Assembly: GCA_000827265.1 (NCBI GenBank)
Contig: KN834852.1
Span: 125,635-162,303, forward strand
Length of the DNA: 36,669 nucleotides
Source: Collybiopsis luxurians FD-317 M1
Lineage: Eukaryota; Basidiomycota; Agaricomycetes; Agaricales; Omphalotaceae
Reading direction: 5' to 3'
Shown: in pieces, positions 1-8,839 of the stretch
Layout: each line of letters starts with the position of its first letter
Numbering within the stretch: the stretch's first letter is position 1
Translations under genes and position numbers: made by a program
Notes under the pieces: model-generated
What the model was told of the DNA's origin: nothing
Database searches by the model: none
Seen by the model: only the letters and a program-made list of their open reading frames with translations

Positions 1-399
1 CTGGGCATTCACATCTGCACCATTTTCAAGCAGCAACTTGACAACAGCTTCATTGCCTCCCTGTGCAGCTGCCACCTGGAGTGCATTCCCATATCTACCA
101 CCCTGGGCATTCACATCTGCCCCATTTTCAAGGAGCAACTTGACAATAGCTTCATTGCCTTTGTGCCCAGCTGCCTGGAGTGCATTCAAATATGCACCAT
201 CCTGGGCATTCACATCTGCACCATTTTCAAGCAGCAACTTGACAACAGCTTCATTGCCTCTCGGTGCAGCTGCCTGGAGTGCATTCCAATAGAAACCACC
301 CTGGGCATTGACATCTGCACCATTTTCAAGCAGCAACTTGACAACAGCTTCATTGCCTTCCTGTGCAGCTGCCTGGAGTGCATTCCCAAAGACACCACC
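1..399 (-). repeat. Near-identical 33-residue ankyrin repeat units
   Basis: Four coding repeats start at 1, 103, 202 and 301 on the plus strand, with spacings of 102, 99 and 99 bp. A capping half-unit begins at 400. Each encodes a unit with NALQAAA, GNEAVVKLLLENGADVNAQ and a variable GGxxx entry. The units differ at only a few bases, and differences cluster in the loop codons before NALQ. The unit at 1-102 has one extra codon. The array continues past the left edge. Confidence 0.93.
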
Positions 400-2303
400 T
401 TGGGCATTCACATCTCTTTTCTCCATTAATATATCTTCTACTCTCTTTTTCAATCCATTTTCTGCTGCATAGTATAGGGCTGTGCCCATTCCCCAATTAT
501 TCATCCAATTTAGGTGCCTCTGATACTGCCTTCGCCATAATACAAAGCCATTGCTAGAATCCATCAATATCTTTTTTGTCAGGCTTTCAAGTGGACCACC
601 CGGTTTTTTTCCTTCAATGCACCTTGCATGAACTGGCCAGTATTGACATGAATAGTCCCAAAGCGGAAATTTCTCAATCTTATCTTTCTTCTCTTCTCTA
701 TCTGCCACATGCATTATGTAAATAATGCATGCTTGAGCTATCATATCATCAGCAAGCAGTTTATTCATATCAAATATCTTTTTGACTTGAGTCACTGTAT
801 GATATTTAATTAAGAATTCCTTAACTGAAGCATGTGCGAACTGGGCCGCATTATCACTTCCTATGACAACAAGGCTAGAGTCCACAATAGCATGCAGTCT
901 TAGCTTCATGCCTTTCTTATTTTTTACAGTCTGCTTCTGGACATTTATTGCAATAATATCTGTCACTTGGAACATATTCAAAGGCTCATATGCATAGAGC
1001 AACCAAAGTAGCAAATGATGAGCATCTTTTGCTTGCTTTCCCCTCTCTACTTTTTGCATAGCCTTTGAGTATATATCTTCCAAGTCCTTAGGCAAATTCA
1101 TCAAAACTTCTTCCACTGCTTCTTCATCAACACACTCTTTCACTTCCTGTAACTGACACTCAACCCACCGAAATCTGTATATTCCTTCAGTATCAGTAGC
1201 CTTACCTTTTTGGTGGAATACAAATACTCACTGTCCATCAGCCCCATTCTTTAAAGTCTCCTGTACCTGTTTCCAGTATGTTTCTTTTGAATCAAAGTTA
1301 TACTCAGCACTGAGTATCTGAGACTCAATATATCTCTCAATATCAACTTTGGTATGTGAAGGCTCATTGCCCAGTATAATTTTTAGTGCACTTTGCCCAA
1401 CTCCAGCATCAACAGAACTCCTACTAGTCACAACAATCCACAATTTCTGTGAGAATTGATGTAACCAGGCCATAACTTTTGAGGCCTCTTCTGCACATTC
1501 ATCCATTGCATCTACAAGAAGATATCCTCCATTTCTCTGCACAATAATGACCTTCAGAATTTCCTCCAATTCTTTAATTGCTGGTTTTTCACGTCCTTTG
1601 AGTTTTTTGTACAGTTTATACAAGTCTGGATTGATGCCTTCATTCTCAAGTCCCATTTGTAAGACAAGAGATAGAAGAAATCCACGATAAGTGGATTTGC
1701 TCCCTGTGTTATCCCGGATATCAAAATAATGATACCAGAAAGCATTAGTATCCATATACGAGAGATCTTCCCCAATTGTAGTGCTTTTTAAATGATAAGT
1801 CTTTCTTCTGTTTCTTTAATGCATTTGATTAGTTACCTTAAGACTGTTTTCCCCGATCCAGCTACAGATTTTCAGCATGAGGATGAGCCTGGATGAAGCA
1901 CTGAAAAAAGCTGGTTTTACCTTTGCCTTGGATCCAAAGAATGCTGGGTTGACTTTTCCACTTCTGGTATTCAGGATGGCTCAGGATCCATTGTCCAGTT
2001 CCCTCAGTTTTTTTGTCAGCAGCATCTGCACGATTAGCTGAACAGTCTGGGGCTTGAAGCCAATCATGGATCTCCCGGACTTCATTTCGCGCTGGTGAAT
2101 ATTAATGTTGTAGAATATCGACATTATGCATTTGAATGAGAACTTACTGGTGACTGTAAATTGGCCACCATAAATGGTGAAATTGTGTGCATTAGAAAAC
2201 ATGTTTCCTATCACTTGCATATTAGTAACCTGGTTAGAACATAGCTGTCCAGGCTTTCAATACCTGACATTGCTCTTGAAATATCCTCAGTAAATCTCTG
2301 ATG
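1..2303 (-). CDS. NACHT-ankyrin NLR-like (STAND) protein, 3' end off the window
   Basis: Predicted intracellular STAND receptor: the NACHT NTPase is the oligomerising switch and the ankyrin repeats are the likely sensor. Exons read on the minus strand are 2303-2264, 2213-2148, 2091-1921, 1861-1837, 1783-1232 and 1174 to the edge. All introns are GT-AG, 50-59 bp, and keep frame. In order the protein has the fungal pre-NACHT motif MFSNAHNFTIYGGQF, then GTGQWILSHPEYQKW, the P-loop GKAGSGKT, Walker B LLVDAMDE, the sensor-like WIVVTSRS and GADGQFRWVECQL. A helical stretch follows, then ankyrin repeats from about 420 leftward. The TGA at 1228-1230 lies inside the intron 1231-1175 and is not a real stop. 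ATG 2220 is an alternative start. The first exon and the link to the ORF at 2402-2890 are uncertain. No disruption is seen over about 660 codons, so the gene looks functional. The NACHT-ankyrin identity is secure; the ligand and effector are unknown. Confidence 0.88.
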
Positions 2304-2401
2304 CTGAAAGACAGTGATCAAGGGCAAGGAAAAAGAGTGATCAAGCTTTTGACACCTTATATACTTTTGAACAAGATTTAATCACTTGTCTTTTTATTTA
2401 T

Positions 2402-2890
2402 CTAGGGTCCGAATGCAGTGACGGGAATAGCGGTCTCAATGCGAGCCAGAATGAGGGCACTGATATACTTGATTTGGTCATTTTGCATTTTTATGGATGA
2501 TCCGGAATCGCTGTTCAGATATTGATGGATAAAGAGATATAAGAACTTCCAGAATAGAATAGCATATGACAGCACGTTATGAAAGAAGTCCAAACTTGGA
2601 AACGTGCTGGAAACGCGTGAAAATTTCTCAAAGAATGTTAGGCGATCTCCGAGAATAACTCCAAAATGGATGCATTTGTCAAAGATGTAGTCATCCTTGA
2701 TCTGTCTTAATGCACAGGTCATTTGACAGCTAATGCGCCGTAAGCCAGATGCACATGCATGATGATCGGGTCGATTGGAAGGCGATTCATATCTCACAGG
2801 CAATAAATTCTCAGCCCGTCCAGCTGAATGTGGTTTTTTTATGACAATTCTGTTCTGCAAACAGTCACCGTCTATGGTTAATTCTGACAC
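2402..2890 (-). CDS. Helical ORF, probable N-terminal exon of the NLR gene
   Basis: This is an open frame of 162 codons just upstream of the NACHT gene on the same strand. From about residue 65 it contains helix-rich sequence such as DKCIHFGVILGDRLTFFEKF and LDFFHNVLSYAILFWKFLYL. This resembles the amphipathic N-terminal regions that precede the NACHT domain in many fungal NLRs, but I cannot name the domain. The first 60 residues look less protein-like, so the true exon may be shorter. It ends in TAG about 100 bp before the 40-bp exon at 2303-2264. A phase-compatible donor exists near the end (GTCACT, weak), so a spliced join is possible but not shown. It could also be a separate small gene or a remnant. 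Confidence 0.42.
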   Translation of the reverse strand: MSELTIDGDCLQNRIVIKKPHSAGRAENLLPVRYESPSNRPDHHACASGLRRISCQMTCALRQIKDDYIFDKCIHFGVILGDRLTFFEKFSRVSSTFPSLDFFHNVLSYAILFWKFLYLFIHQYLNSDSGSSIKMQNDQIKYISALILARIETAIPVTAFGP

Positions 2891-3150
2891 CGCTCAATGA
2901 CTTTACAGATTATTCACACTCTGGGCAAAGCAAATCGGTGGACACTTAGTAGTCACAGTACTGAGTACGACTGAACGCGGTTTGTCCGCATCTCCTAGAT
3001 TGGCGTCATATCCACGAGCCTGGAAAACTAGGACGATGAAAGTCACGGTAGTGGTACATGAGCTCTGAAAAATGGGACAAAGGTGGTCACAAAAGGACCG
3101 CTGTAACTTAGCTGATACTTAAGAGATCCTGATTTACGAGTACAATGGAG
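2891..3150. other. Intergenic, no feature seen
   Basis: There is no long open frame and no recognisable repeat between the NLR upstream ORF and the inverted repeat that begins at 3151. Confidence 0.5.
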
Positions 3151-3737
3151 ATCATCGCTTCAAGGACCCGCACATTTGGCGGAAAACGTGATCCGCTGAC
3201 GCAACTCTGATCACGTTCTCGCCAAGTTCAACTTAAGCGCAAGTCCTCGTTCGTAGTCGCTGGACGCGCCGCCGACGTATTCTTGCAGGGATATAGTAGC
3301 TAGGGTATTCTTAATGAGCTCTTACTATCCTTTGATACATAGACACTTTGCAGTGGAGGGTGTTTAGAAGAGAAATTTGTTGTGTAATGAAAACTGGTCA
3401 TTTTGAAGTTATTGGTTTACATTCGAAACTACTCATAAAAGTCCGCTAAATCAGGTATTATGAAGGATTCATCTGATTTCGGAGGATTCTACTCCACCCA
3501 AGGCCATCTCAAGCACTTAGCGTTAATTCTTGATTGGTTTGACTACGCAGAAGGTACATGTAGCCTTATTAAGACAATGTAATACTTATTGTGCCCGCAT
3601 TTACGTCGGCGACGCGTCCAGCGACGACGAAAGTCGAACGAGGACTTGCGCTTAAGTTGAACTTGGAGAGAACGTGACCAGAGTTGCGTCAGCGGATCAC
3701 GTTTTCCGCCAAATGTGCGGGTCCTTGAGGCGATGAT
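3151..3737. repeat. Long inverted repeat / foldback structure
   Basis: Arm 3151-3279 matches the reverse complement of 3602-3737. There are only about three or four substitutions and one 7-base gap over 130 bp, and the loop is about 320 bp. Both arms contain GCACATTTGGCGGAAAACGT and AACTTAAGCGCAAGTCCTCG. A transcript would fold into a long hairpin. The short ORFs here are not credible genes. It may be a foldback or MITE-type element, or a local inverted duplication. No clear target-site duplication was found. Confidence 0.85.
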
Positions 3738-4000
3738 GATAAGAAACCCCGCTCTCGAATTCATCTTCCAAAAGACCTACGAGCATGCCTCTCATTCCTC
3801 AAATGGGGCTGCCTCCCGACCTTGTCATGCGCGTGTCCAAGTAGATTCTGTGCGATAATGGTGTAGATCATTTGGATATGACGAGGATGTTGTACGTGTC
3901 TAGCTCCGATATATATAACGTCTACTGACAGCGAAAGAGTAGCTCGATAGCCACGGTTATATTGTTCTTCCAATGGCTTCCTGAAATCCAAGTACATTCC
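3738..4000. other. Fragment homologous to the upstream flank of the intact Dicer
   Basis: The stretch around 3764-3820 (AAAGACCTACGAGCATGCCTC and following bases) aligns with 35018-35080 upstream of the intact Dicer, with a small 9-base indel. It suggests that another copy of the Dicer flank once stood here. Beyond that match nothing is recognised up to about 4240. Confidence 0.5.
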
Positions 4001-4239
4001 TCATATTCATGCTATCTGCCTCGCGAACATGCTGGCATTGTTCTTTGCTTCAACAGTGGATGTCACAGTGTCGGCGCATAACAGTGCTCACCCTGGTACC
4101 CACTCTCTTCACATTCCCGAATGAGGTTGGATCCGTGGGTTAGGTTATCGCGGATGGGATATCCGACTAGAGGATTTGATGGGTTTTTGTCATGGTTTCT
4201 TACCAAGTGAGCACTACGTATGTTCCTCGTCTGAGCGAG

Positions 4240-4650
4240 ATACGACTTTTTCCTTATGTGACTCTTCGTACCATCTAGCTAATCCAACAATTCCGTGCTT
4301 CCGTTTATCCTATTTGTCACGTCCAAGCTTCAATAACTTTACGATGACTATTGACTACCCTGAACGCCGACGGAAAACCAAGCACTTCCACTCAAGTCAG
4401 GTTTGGATACGCACTTGTGACACATTTGTTGCGGAACAGGTATGGCGTTACACCCGGTCAGATTCCATCGATTTCGGTACGTTCTTGACGATGTTCCTTT
4501 GGAAATGACTGACGTGGTTGGGCAGAATAAGGTATACGCCGCATGTCAGCTGGTCAGTCTTGACTTGGAGCTGTCAAAAATCCAGTATGTCTACTCCACA
4601 TTGACCACCCACTATCCCAATTGCCGACGAAGATCGAGTGCGGAATAGTG
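4240..4650 (+). pseudogene. Gene X remnant, copy 1 (unrecognised protein)
   Basis: This is one of two copies of an unrecognised coding segment; the other is at 12600-12900. In the frame that starts near 4363 it reads LNADGKPSTSTQVRFGYALV, then THLLRNRYGVTPGQIPSIS. A good 49-bp intron follows (GTACGT at about 4477 to GGGCAG at 4525, with a CTGAC-type branch sequence). It then continues NKVYAACQLVSLDLELSKIQ and ends at 4646-4648. An in-frame stop lies just upstream of this frame at about 4345, so it is partial or damaged, or an upstream intron is missing from my model. I do not recognise the family. It is immediately followed by segment O and may be part of the same gene. Confidence 0.45.
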
Positions 4651-4840
4651 CTTCGAATGGGGCGGTATCGTTATCCTGAGCCTCCTCCCTCCACCACTTT
4701 TTTTCTCGGCACTTGATATCGAATGTCCTACCATACACATTGTTCTTGACATTCTCCTATCAATGTTTGACTTTCCTTGGGCTCTCTCGATCACCTTCTT
4801 CAATACAATCTTCATTGTCGTCGTTCTCATAGTGGAAAAT

Positions 4841-5042
4841 TGGCACCCTCCGGAGCACTGTTCAACTCGCATTACAAATTGAAGGCATACCTATGGATGA
4901 GAAAGCACCAATGCCAATGCAAAGCTCGTTTAGAGCTGTACGGGAGCTGGTATACAATATGATTACATGCGGAGCATCAATATGCTCTTTGTACGCTGCT
5001 GTCTGCGAGTGGCGCGAGGGTGCTGCCGGCAGATTCGATTAG
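4841..5042 (+). pseudogene. Segment O, copy 1: C-terminal exon of an unrecognised gene
   Basis: The frame TLRSTVQLALQIEGIPMDEK continues to SICSLYAAVCE and stops at TAG 5040-5042. Copy 2 at 8228-8426 has the same frame, the same stop position and conserved IEGI, MDEKA, SIC and LYAAVCE. Many differences between the copies are third-position synonymous (for example GAT/GAC, GCT/GCC, GTC/GTT, GAG/GAA, TTC/TTT), which suggests it evolved as protein. A stop lies just upstream in frame, so an intron boundary or decay is likely near 4838. The function is unknown. Confidence 0.5.
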
Positions 5043-5399
5043 GTTGTAGGGAAGAGGTAGGAGAGGTAAGAGAGCAGGGGAGACGTGAATACGGATGCAG
5101 ATACTGGAGTATTGGTGGCCCCTCGTTGGGTGAGACAGGATATGACCATGTGAATAATCATTTTTCCGCGTTCGCATCAGTAGGCCGAGCTTTTATGGCG
5201 AAGAGGTTCAATTCTGGAGTCCATCTTCCTTGCCGCGGCAGCATTGTAGCTCAACTTTTTTATTTGGCGGTCGTAGAGGCAATGTAGAGAAGGTATCGCA
5301 CGCAAACAGTTTTCAATATTCTAATTTTGTTCGAAGTACTCTAGGGTTTGGTGGACAGCATCGTACAAAGTAAATGTCCGTTACCACAATAGCACTATT
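5043..5399. other. Junction between segment O and Dicer pseudogene 1, repeated in unit 2
   Basis: This stretch aligns with about 8427-8830 in unit 2. On the minus strand both copies read IPSLHCLYD, then Q-K-K-SYN, but copy 1 has an in-frame stop in the part before it. It lies next to the truncated 3' end of each Dicer pseudogene and has no counterpart in the intact Dicer. I do not recognise it. Confidence 0.4.
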
Positions 5400-7335
5400 G
5401 GAATATGCAAATTTCCCATGAACTTGAAGATGCGATAAGAAATGTTTAACGACCATGTCCAAGACTGCATCCTCGAGAAATTCCATCCTCGGTCGTCCCG
5501 TGGTCTTCTTGACTCGACTGACGCATCAATGCTTCGAGGAGTAATAGTCGACTCTAGAAAGCGGACGCGATGATCTTTTCCACGCTGGGGAAGTGGATCG
5601 GAAACTGGATTTCATCGGAGGATGGGGACATTAAGAGGAAGGAGACATAGGAATTATTGGAACGGCTCAGGATTTACAATATGCGGTCGGGAAGGTCACG
5701 ATTCGATATTGAGATTCAAAAAATTTACCTTCGTTGCCAAGAGAAAGACCGTTGTGAACATAGACAGCGCTGATGACCGATTCGACAATGTCCGCGAGCA
5801 CTAGGGCACGACCGTCAATCAACGAAAAGCATCATATATAAGGACTTTTCTTCGGCTTAATCACCCTCCCCGCCGTTTCATTGAACCTCCGATCATCTCC
5901 GGGTGGATCTGGTTAAGTTACGGTACCATCACCCTGCGGATTTTGCATGATATCCGTATTCATCTGCGTCACAGCTCAGATGACTTCGTAGGCATAGAAG
6001 CAATCGTCGCAATATACAATGGCTCCCACTTTTTTTTTTCCAACCAACCGATCTAGGAAACATGTTAGCAGGCTTCACCGTTCCTTCTCCAACCTCATAT
6101 TTGACACTGCATGATCCTTCGAGCCTTTCATCAAGTACCTCCGGCGACAACGGATACTCCCCCAACAATTGCGCAGCCATGGCCAGTTTCAAAACCGTAT
6201 CGTTCAACGTCTCGAGCCATTATTAGTTCTTGGGCTCCTGGGAGACCGGAGCAGAGAAGGCGGGGATGAGAAGGAAGCTGGGGATCATGGAGAGGGCGGA
6301 TTGGTCGGTGAAGGGGAGTCGAGGGAGTCCACGGTGAGGTTGAGGATGATTGCGCTGAGGGCGGAGGGGATGAAGAAGGCGTAGAGGGCTTCGGTTTGGG
6401 AAATGAGGGGAATACTCGAATATTAGGGTCGAAGGAGGAGAGATAGGGGTAGAGGTGCGGGCACGGCCAAACTTGGTAAGAAAAAGTTAGTATGATGGTG
6501 GAACCGATGGACTTGGACAAGGAAATATTGAATGTGCACATTATCAAAGCGATGATAACGTTCCAGGACTTTGACTTCTTCCTCCTCCCCAAGTGGATCC
6601 CATCTCCATTGCGCGAAATAATACACACCTTGTCCACCCTCACGGCGCAAAAACGCAGAATGCACCTTATCTCACTTCATCCTCAACCCAGTGATACTCA
6701 AAAATGACCGCCTCGTATATTGCTGCAACTCCTTAAACCTTTCATCGGCGTGTACAGCGCAAATGATGCAGGGTCCGCTCATCCGTTAGCTCGCGATTGC
6801 CCCCGACAGTCTCTGGTCGATGTGTTGCTGATTGCAGACATAGGGATCGTTTTCAGTGTCGAGCCGGTTAAACGTGTATTCGAGAGCGACGAGGTTATTG
6901 GAGAAGGAGGGAGACGATGGGTTTGAATGTTGAACGGTGGATATTTTCGGCGCGGGTTTCCGGGGAGATACGATGACCGCGTCTAGATCTGTCTCTTTAA
7001 TCGAAGTAAGAGCTCAACACCAACGCAATAAAGAATGATATTGACTCGACTTACCGGACAGCTTTATCGGCATTTCACCCAAACATAGGACTCTTGATGG
7101 GTACTGATATCGGTTGGATCATCTTCGACGAGGCTCACCACGCCACCAATAACAATCCGTATGACTGAATTATGCAGGAGTTTTACCCCCTAGAGATCTT
7201 AACCTTGCTGGTATCGCGTCTCGCCAGAGAAGGATGTGGAGGCCTATGATTATGGGTCTTACTGCGAGATGTACCCGTGGCGCAGAGGATCGAGAAGTAC
7301 CTGCGGAGTGGAAACCGAATAGTGGAGAGGACGCT
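5400..7335 (-). pseudogene. Dicer-like pseudogene 1 (psi1), truncated, deleted and partly inverted
   Basis: This is a decayed relative of the intact Dicer at 29163-34370. The 3' part of the gene (most of RNase IIIb and the dsRNA-binding region) is missing; homology starts near 29930 of the intact gene. RNase IIIa survives as LETLNDTVLKLAMAAQLLGE (about 6160-6210), preceded by two in-frame stops. The segment equivalent to about 31815-33350 (helicase C and dimerisation domain) is deleted, with the join near 6780-6810. The part carrying the DEAH box (7093-7267) is flipped to the plus strand and has a stop where the intact gene has Arg in NRIMQEF. Homology ends at about 7335 after GTGGAGAGGAC. 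It cannot encode a working Dicer. Confidence 0.88.
7093..7267 (+). other. Micro-inversion inside Dicer pseudogene 1
   Basis: Here the Dicer helicase sequence reads on the plus strand ([10 protein letters not shown], then a TGA, then IMQEFY). The bases on both sides (7060-7092 and 7268-7335) remain in minus orientation and match 33685-33725 and 33907-33985 of the intact gene. Pseudogene 2 has the same segment uninverted. Confidence 0.87.
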
Positions 7336-8057
7336 GAAGCGTATGGCAAGCCCTTGAAAGCAATATGGGTACCATACTCGTCAAACGGCGTTTATGGAAT
7401 CTATGTAACCCCCTTTCTTCCATGCTCGTATCGAAAGTGTATGGAAAGTATGGGGCCATATGCCTCATACTCTTGCCATCTTGCTGATGACAATTCGGAA
7501 AATGGTTATCTCAAATTGACAAACCCTGGGTTATGCGCTGTCATAATCGTGAAGAGTCGGTGAATGAAATATAGCACTATGAAGATAGTGCAATCCACAG
7601 CTGCACAATTACGAAAAATATCGGCAGGGAAAAAACTTCGAACGAGAGTTTTAACTATTTGTTGTTCCTTATTATTGACAAGCTACGCATATACAAATCC
7701 AGAAATGTAAACGAATATAATGTACAACCTCGAGAGAGTGAGTAAACACCCAGGTCTGCTACTTATCTGCCAAGTATCACAGTCCACGCTGGTTTCCAAA
7801 TGACAGATATTGATAGAGTTGCAACTGCTCACAACGTCGATGATTTTTCTATCATTTCTTTTGTGCCCACTGATTCAGGAGTCTTTTCCATTTCCTCCCT
7901 TAAGCTATCGAAGTTCCTGCAGCCCTCGATAGCAACCAGCTGGCAGCTAGAATGAACTGATAGTGGGCTTAGTGATGTTTGTTGGGTACCAACCGCCCTC
8001 TACGTCAATAAACCCCTCCCATCTTATTGTGCGAGACCCCTCTATTCCATCACCTCC
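7336..8057. other. Spacer between pseudogene unit 1 and unit 2
   Basis: Homology to Dicer stops at about 7335. The remainder is moderately AT-rich with only short open frames. I saw no recognised protein, RNA gene or repeat in it. Confidence 0.4.
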
Positions 8058-8426
8058 TTGGTCAAGCAGTGCAAATGGAGAAATTACAACAGAGTCACAT
8101 CTTCGCCGCATGACTATTCAACATCCATGACTTGCGTTCACTCTCTCGACTGCCTTTTTCGATATTATGCTCTCAGTGGGAAATCGGTATTCCTTTGCAC
8201 CCACGAGGATGTGCTGCGGAGTTATAGTACTCTCCGGAGCACTGTACAACTCATATTCCGCATTGAAGGCATATTCATGGACGAGAAAGCAGGAATGCCA
8301 GCGCAAGGCTTGCTTAGAGCCTTGCGAGAGTCCTTTTACCGCATAATTACCCCTGGAACATCAATATGCAATTTGTACGCCGCCGTTTGCGAAGGACATG
8401 ATTGCACTGGTGGAAGATTTGGTTAG
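8058..8426 (+). CDS. Segment O, copy 2: ORF of unrecognised family
   Basis: This is an open frame of 122 codons whose last 65 residues are homologous to segment O copy 1 (LRSTVQL, IEGI-MDEKA-MP, SIC-LYAAVCE, GRF then stop). The first half (to about residue 55) aligns only loosely with copy 1 at about 4740-4840, so the real exon may start inside the ORF near 8224. No signal peptide, membrane segment or known motif is visible. It runs towards Dicer pseudogene 2, which is on the opposite strand. It may be the C-terminal exon of a larger gene whose N-terminal part is segment X, or a decaying copy of one. Confidence 0.45.
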   Translation: MVKQCKWRNYNRVTSSPHDYSTSMTCVHSLDCLFRYYALSGKSVFLCTHEDVLRSYSTLRSTVQLIFRIEGIFMDEKAGMPAQGLLRALRESFYRIITPGTSICNLYAAVCEGHDCTGGRFG

Positions 8427-8839
8427 GGAGACTGTAGGGCAGAGGCGGGAGAGGCGGGAGAGAGGAGGGGGGTGAATACGGATGCTAGCATGCTTTCGGC
8501 CCCTCGTTGAAGCGAGACAGGATATGGCGATGAGTTTAGCATTTTCCTGCGTTCGCATCTGTAGTCCGGGGGCTTCCCTGCCGAAGGGTTCTCGGAGTCC
8601 ATTTCCTCGACGCGGCGTCATTGTAGCTCGTCTTTTTCATTTGGCAGTCGTAGAGACAATGTAGAGAAGGTATCGTATGTAAATAGTTCTCGATATTCTC
8701 ATGTTGTCCGACGTGCTCTAGGGTTTGGCGGACAGCATCGTACGGAGTGCTTGCTACGATGTACATATGTATCTATCTAGAGAAGATATCCGTTACCATT
8801 GTAGCACTATAGTAATATGCGAACTCCGTATGGCAATAG

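Noticed and set aside
1228..1230. In-frame stop in the NACHT gene
   Set aside because: It lies inside a 57-bp GT-AG intron (1231-1175) whose removal restores the conserved GADG-FRWV-CQL motif.
3543..3764. Arg-rich 73-codon ORF over the right arm of the inverted repeat
   Set aside because: It lies on the repeat arm, has no homologue that I recognise, and the other arm does not keep the frame.
7234..7563. 109-codon plus ORF
   Set aside because: It begins inside the inverted pseudogene segment and runs through antisense pseudogene and spacer sequence.
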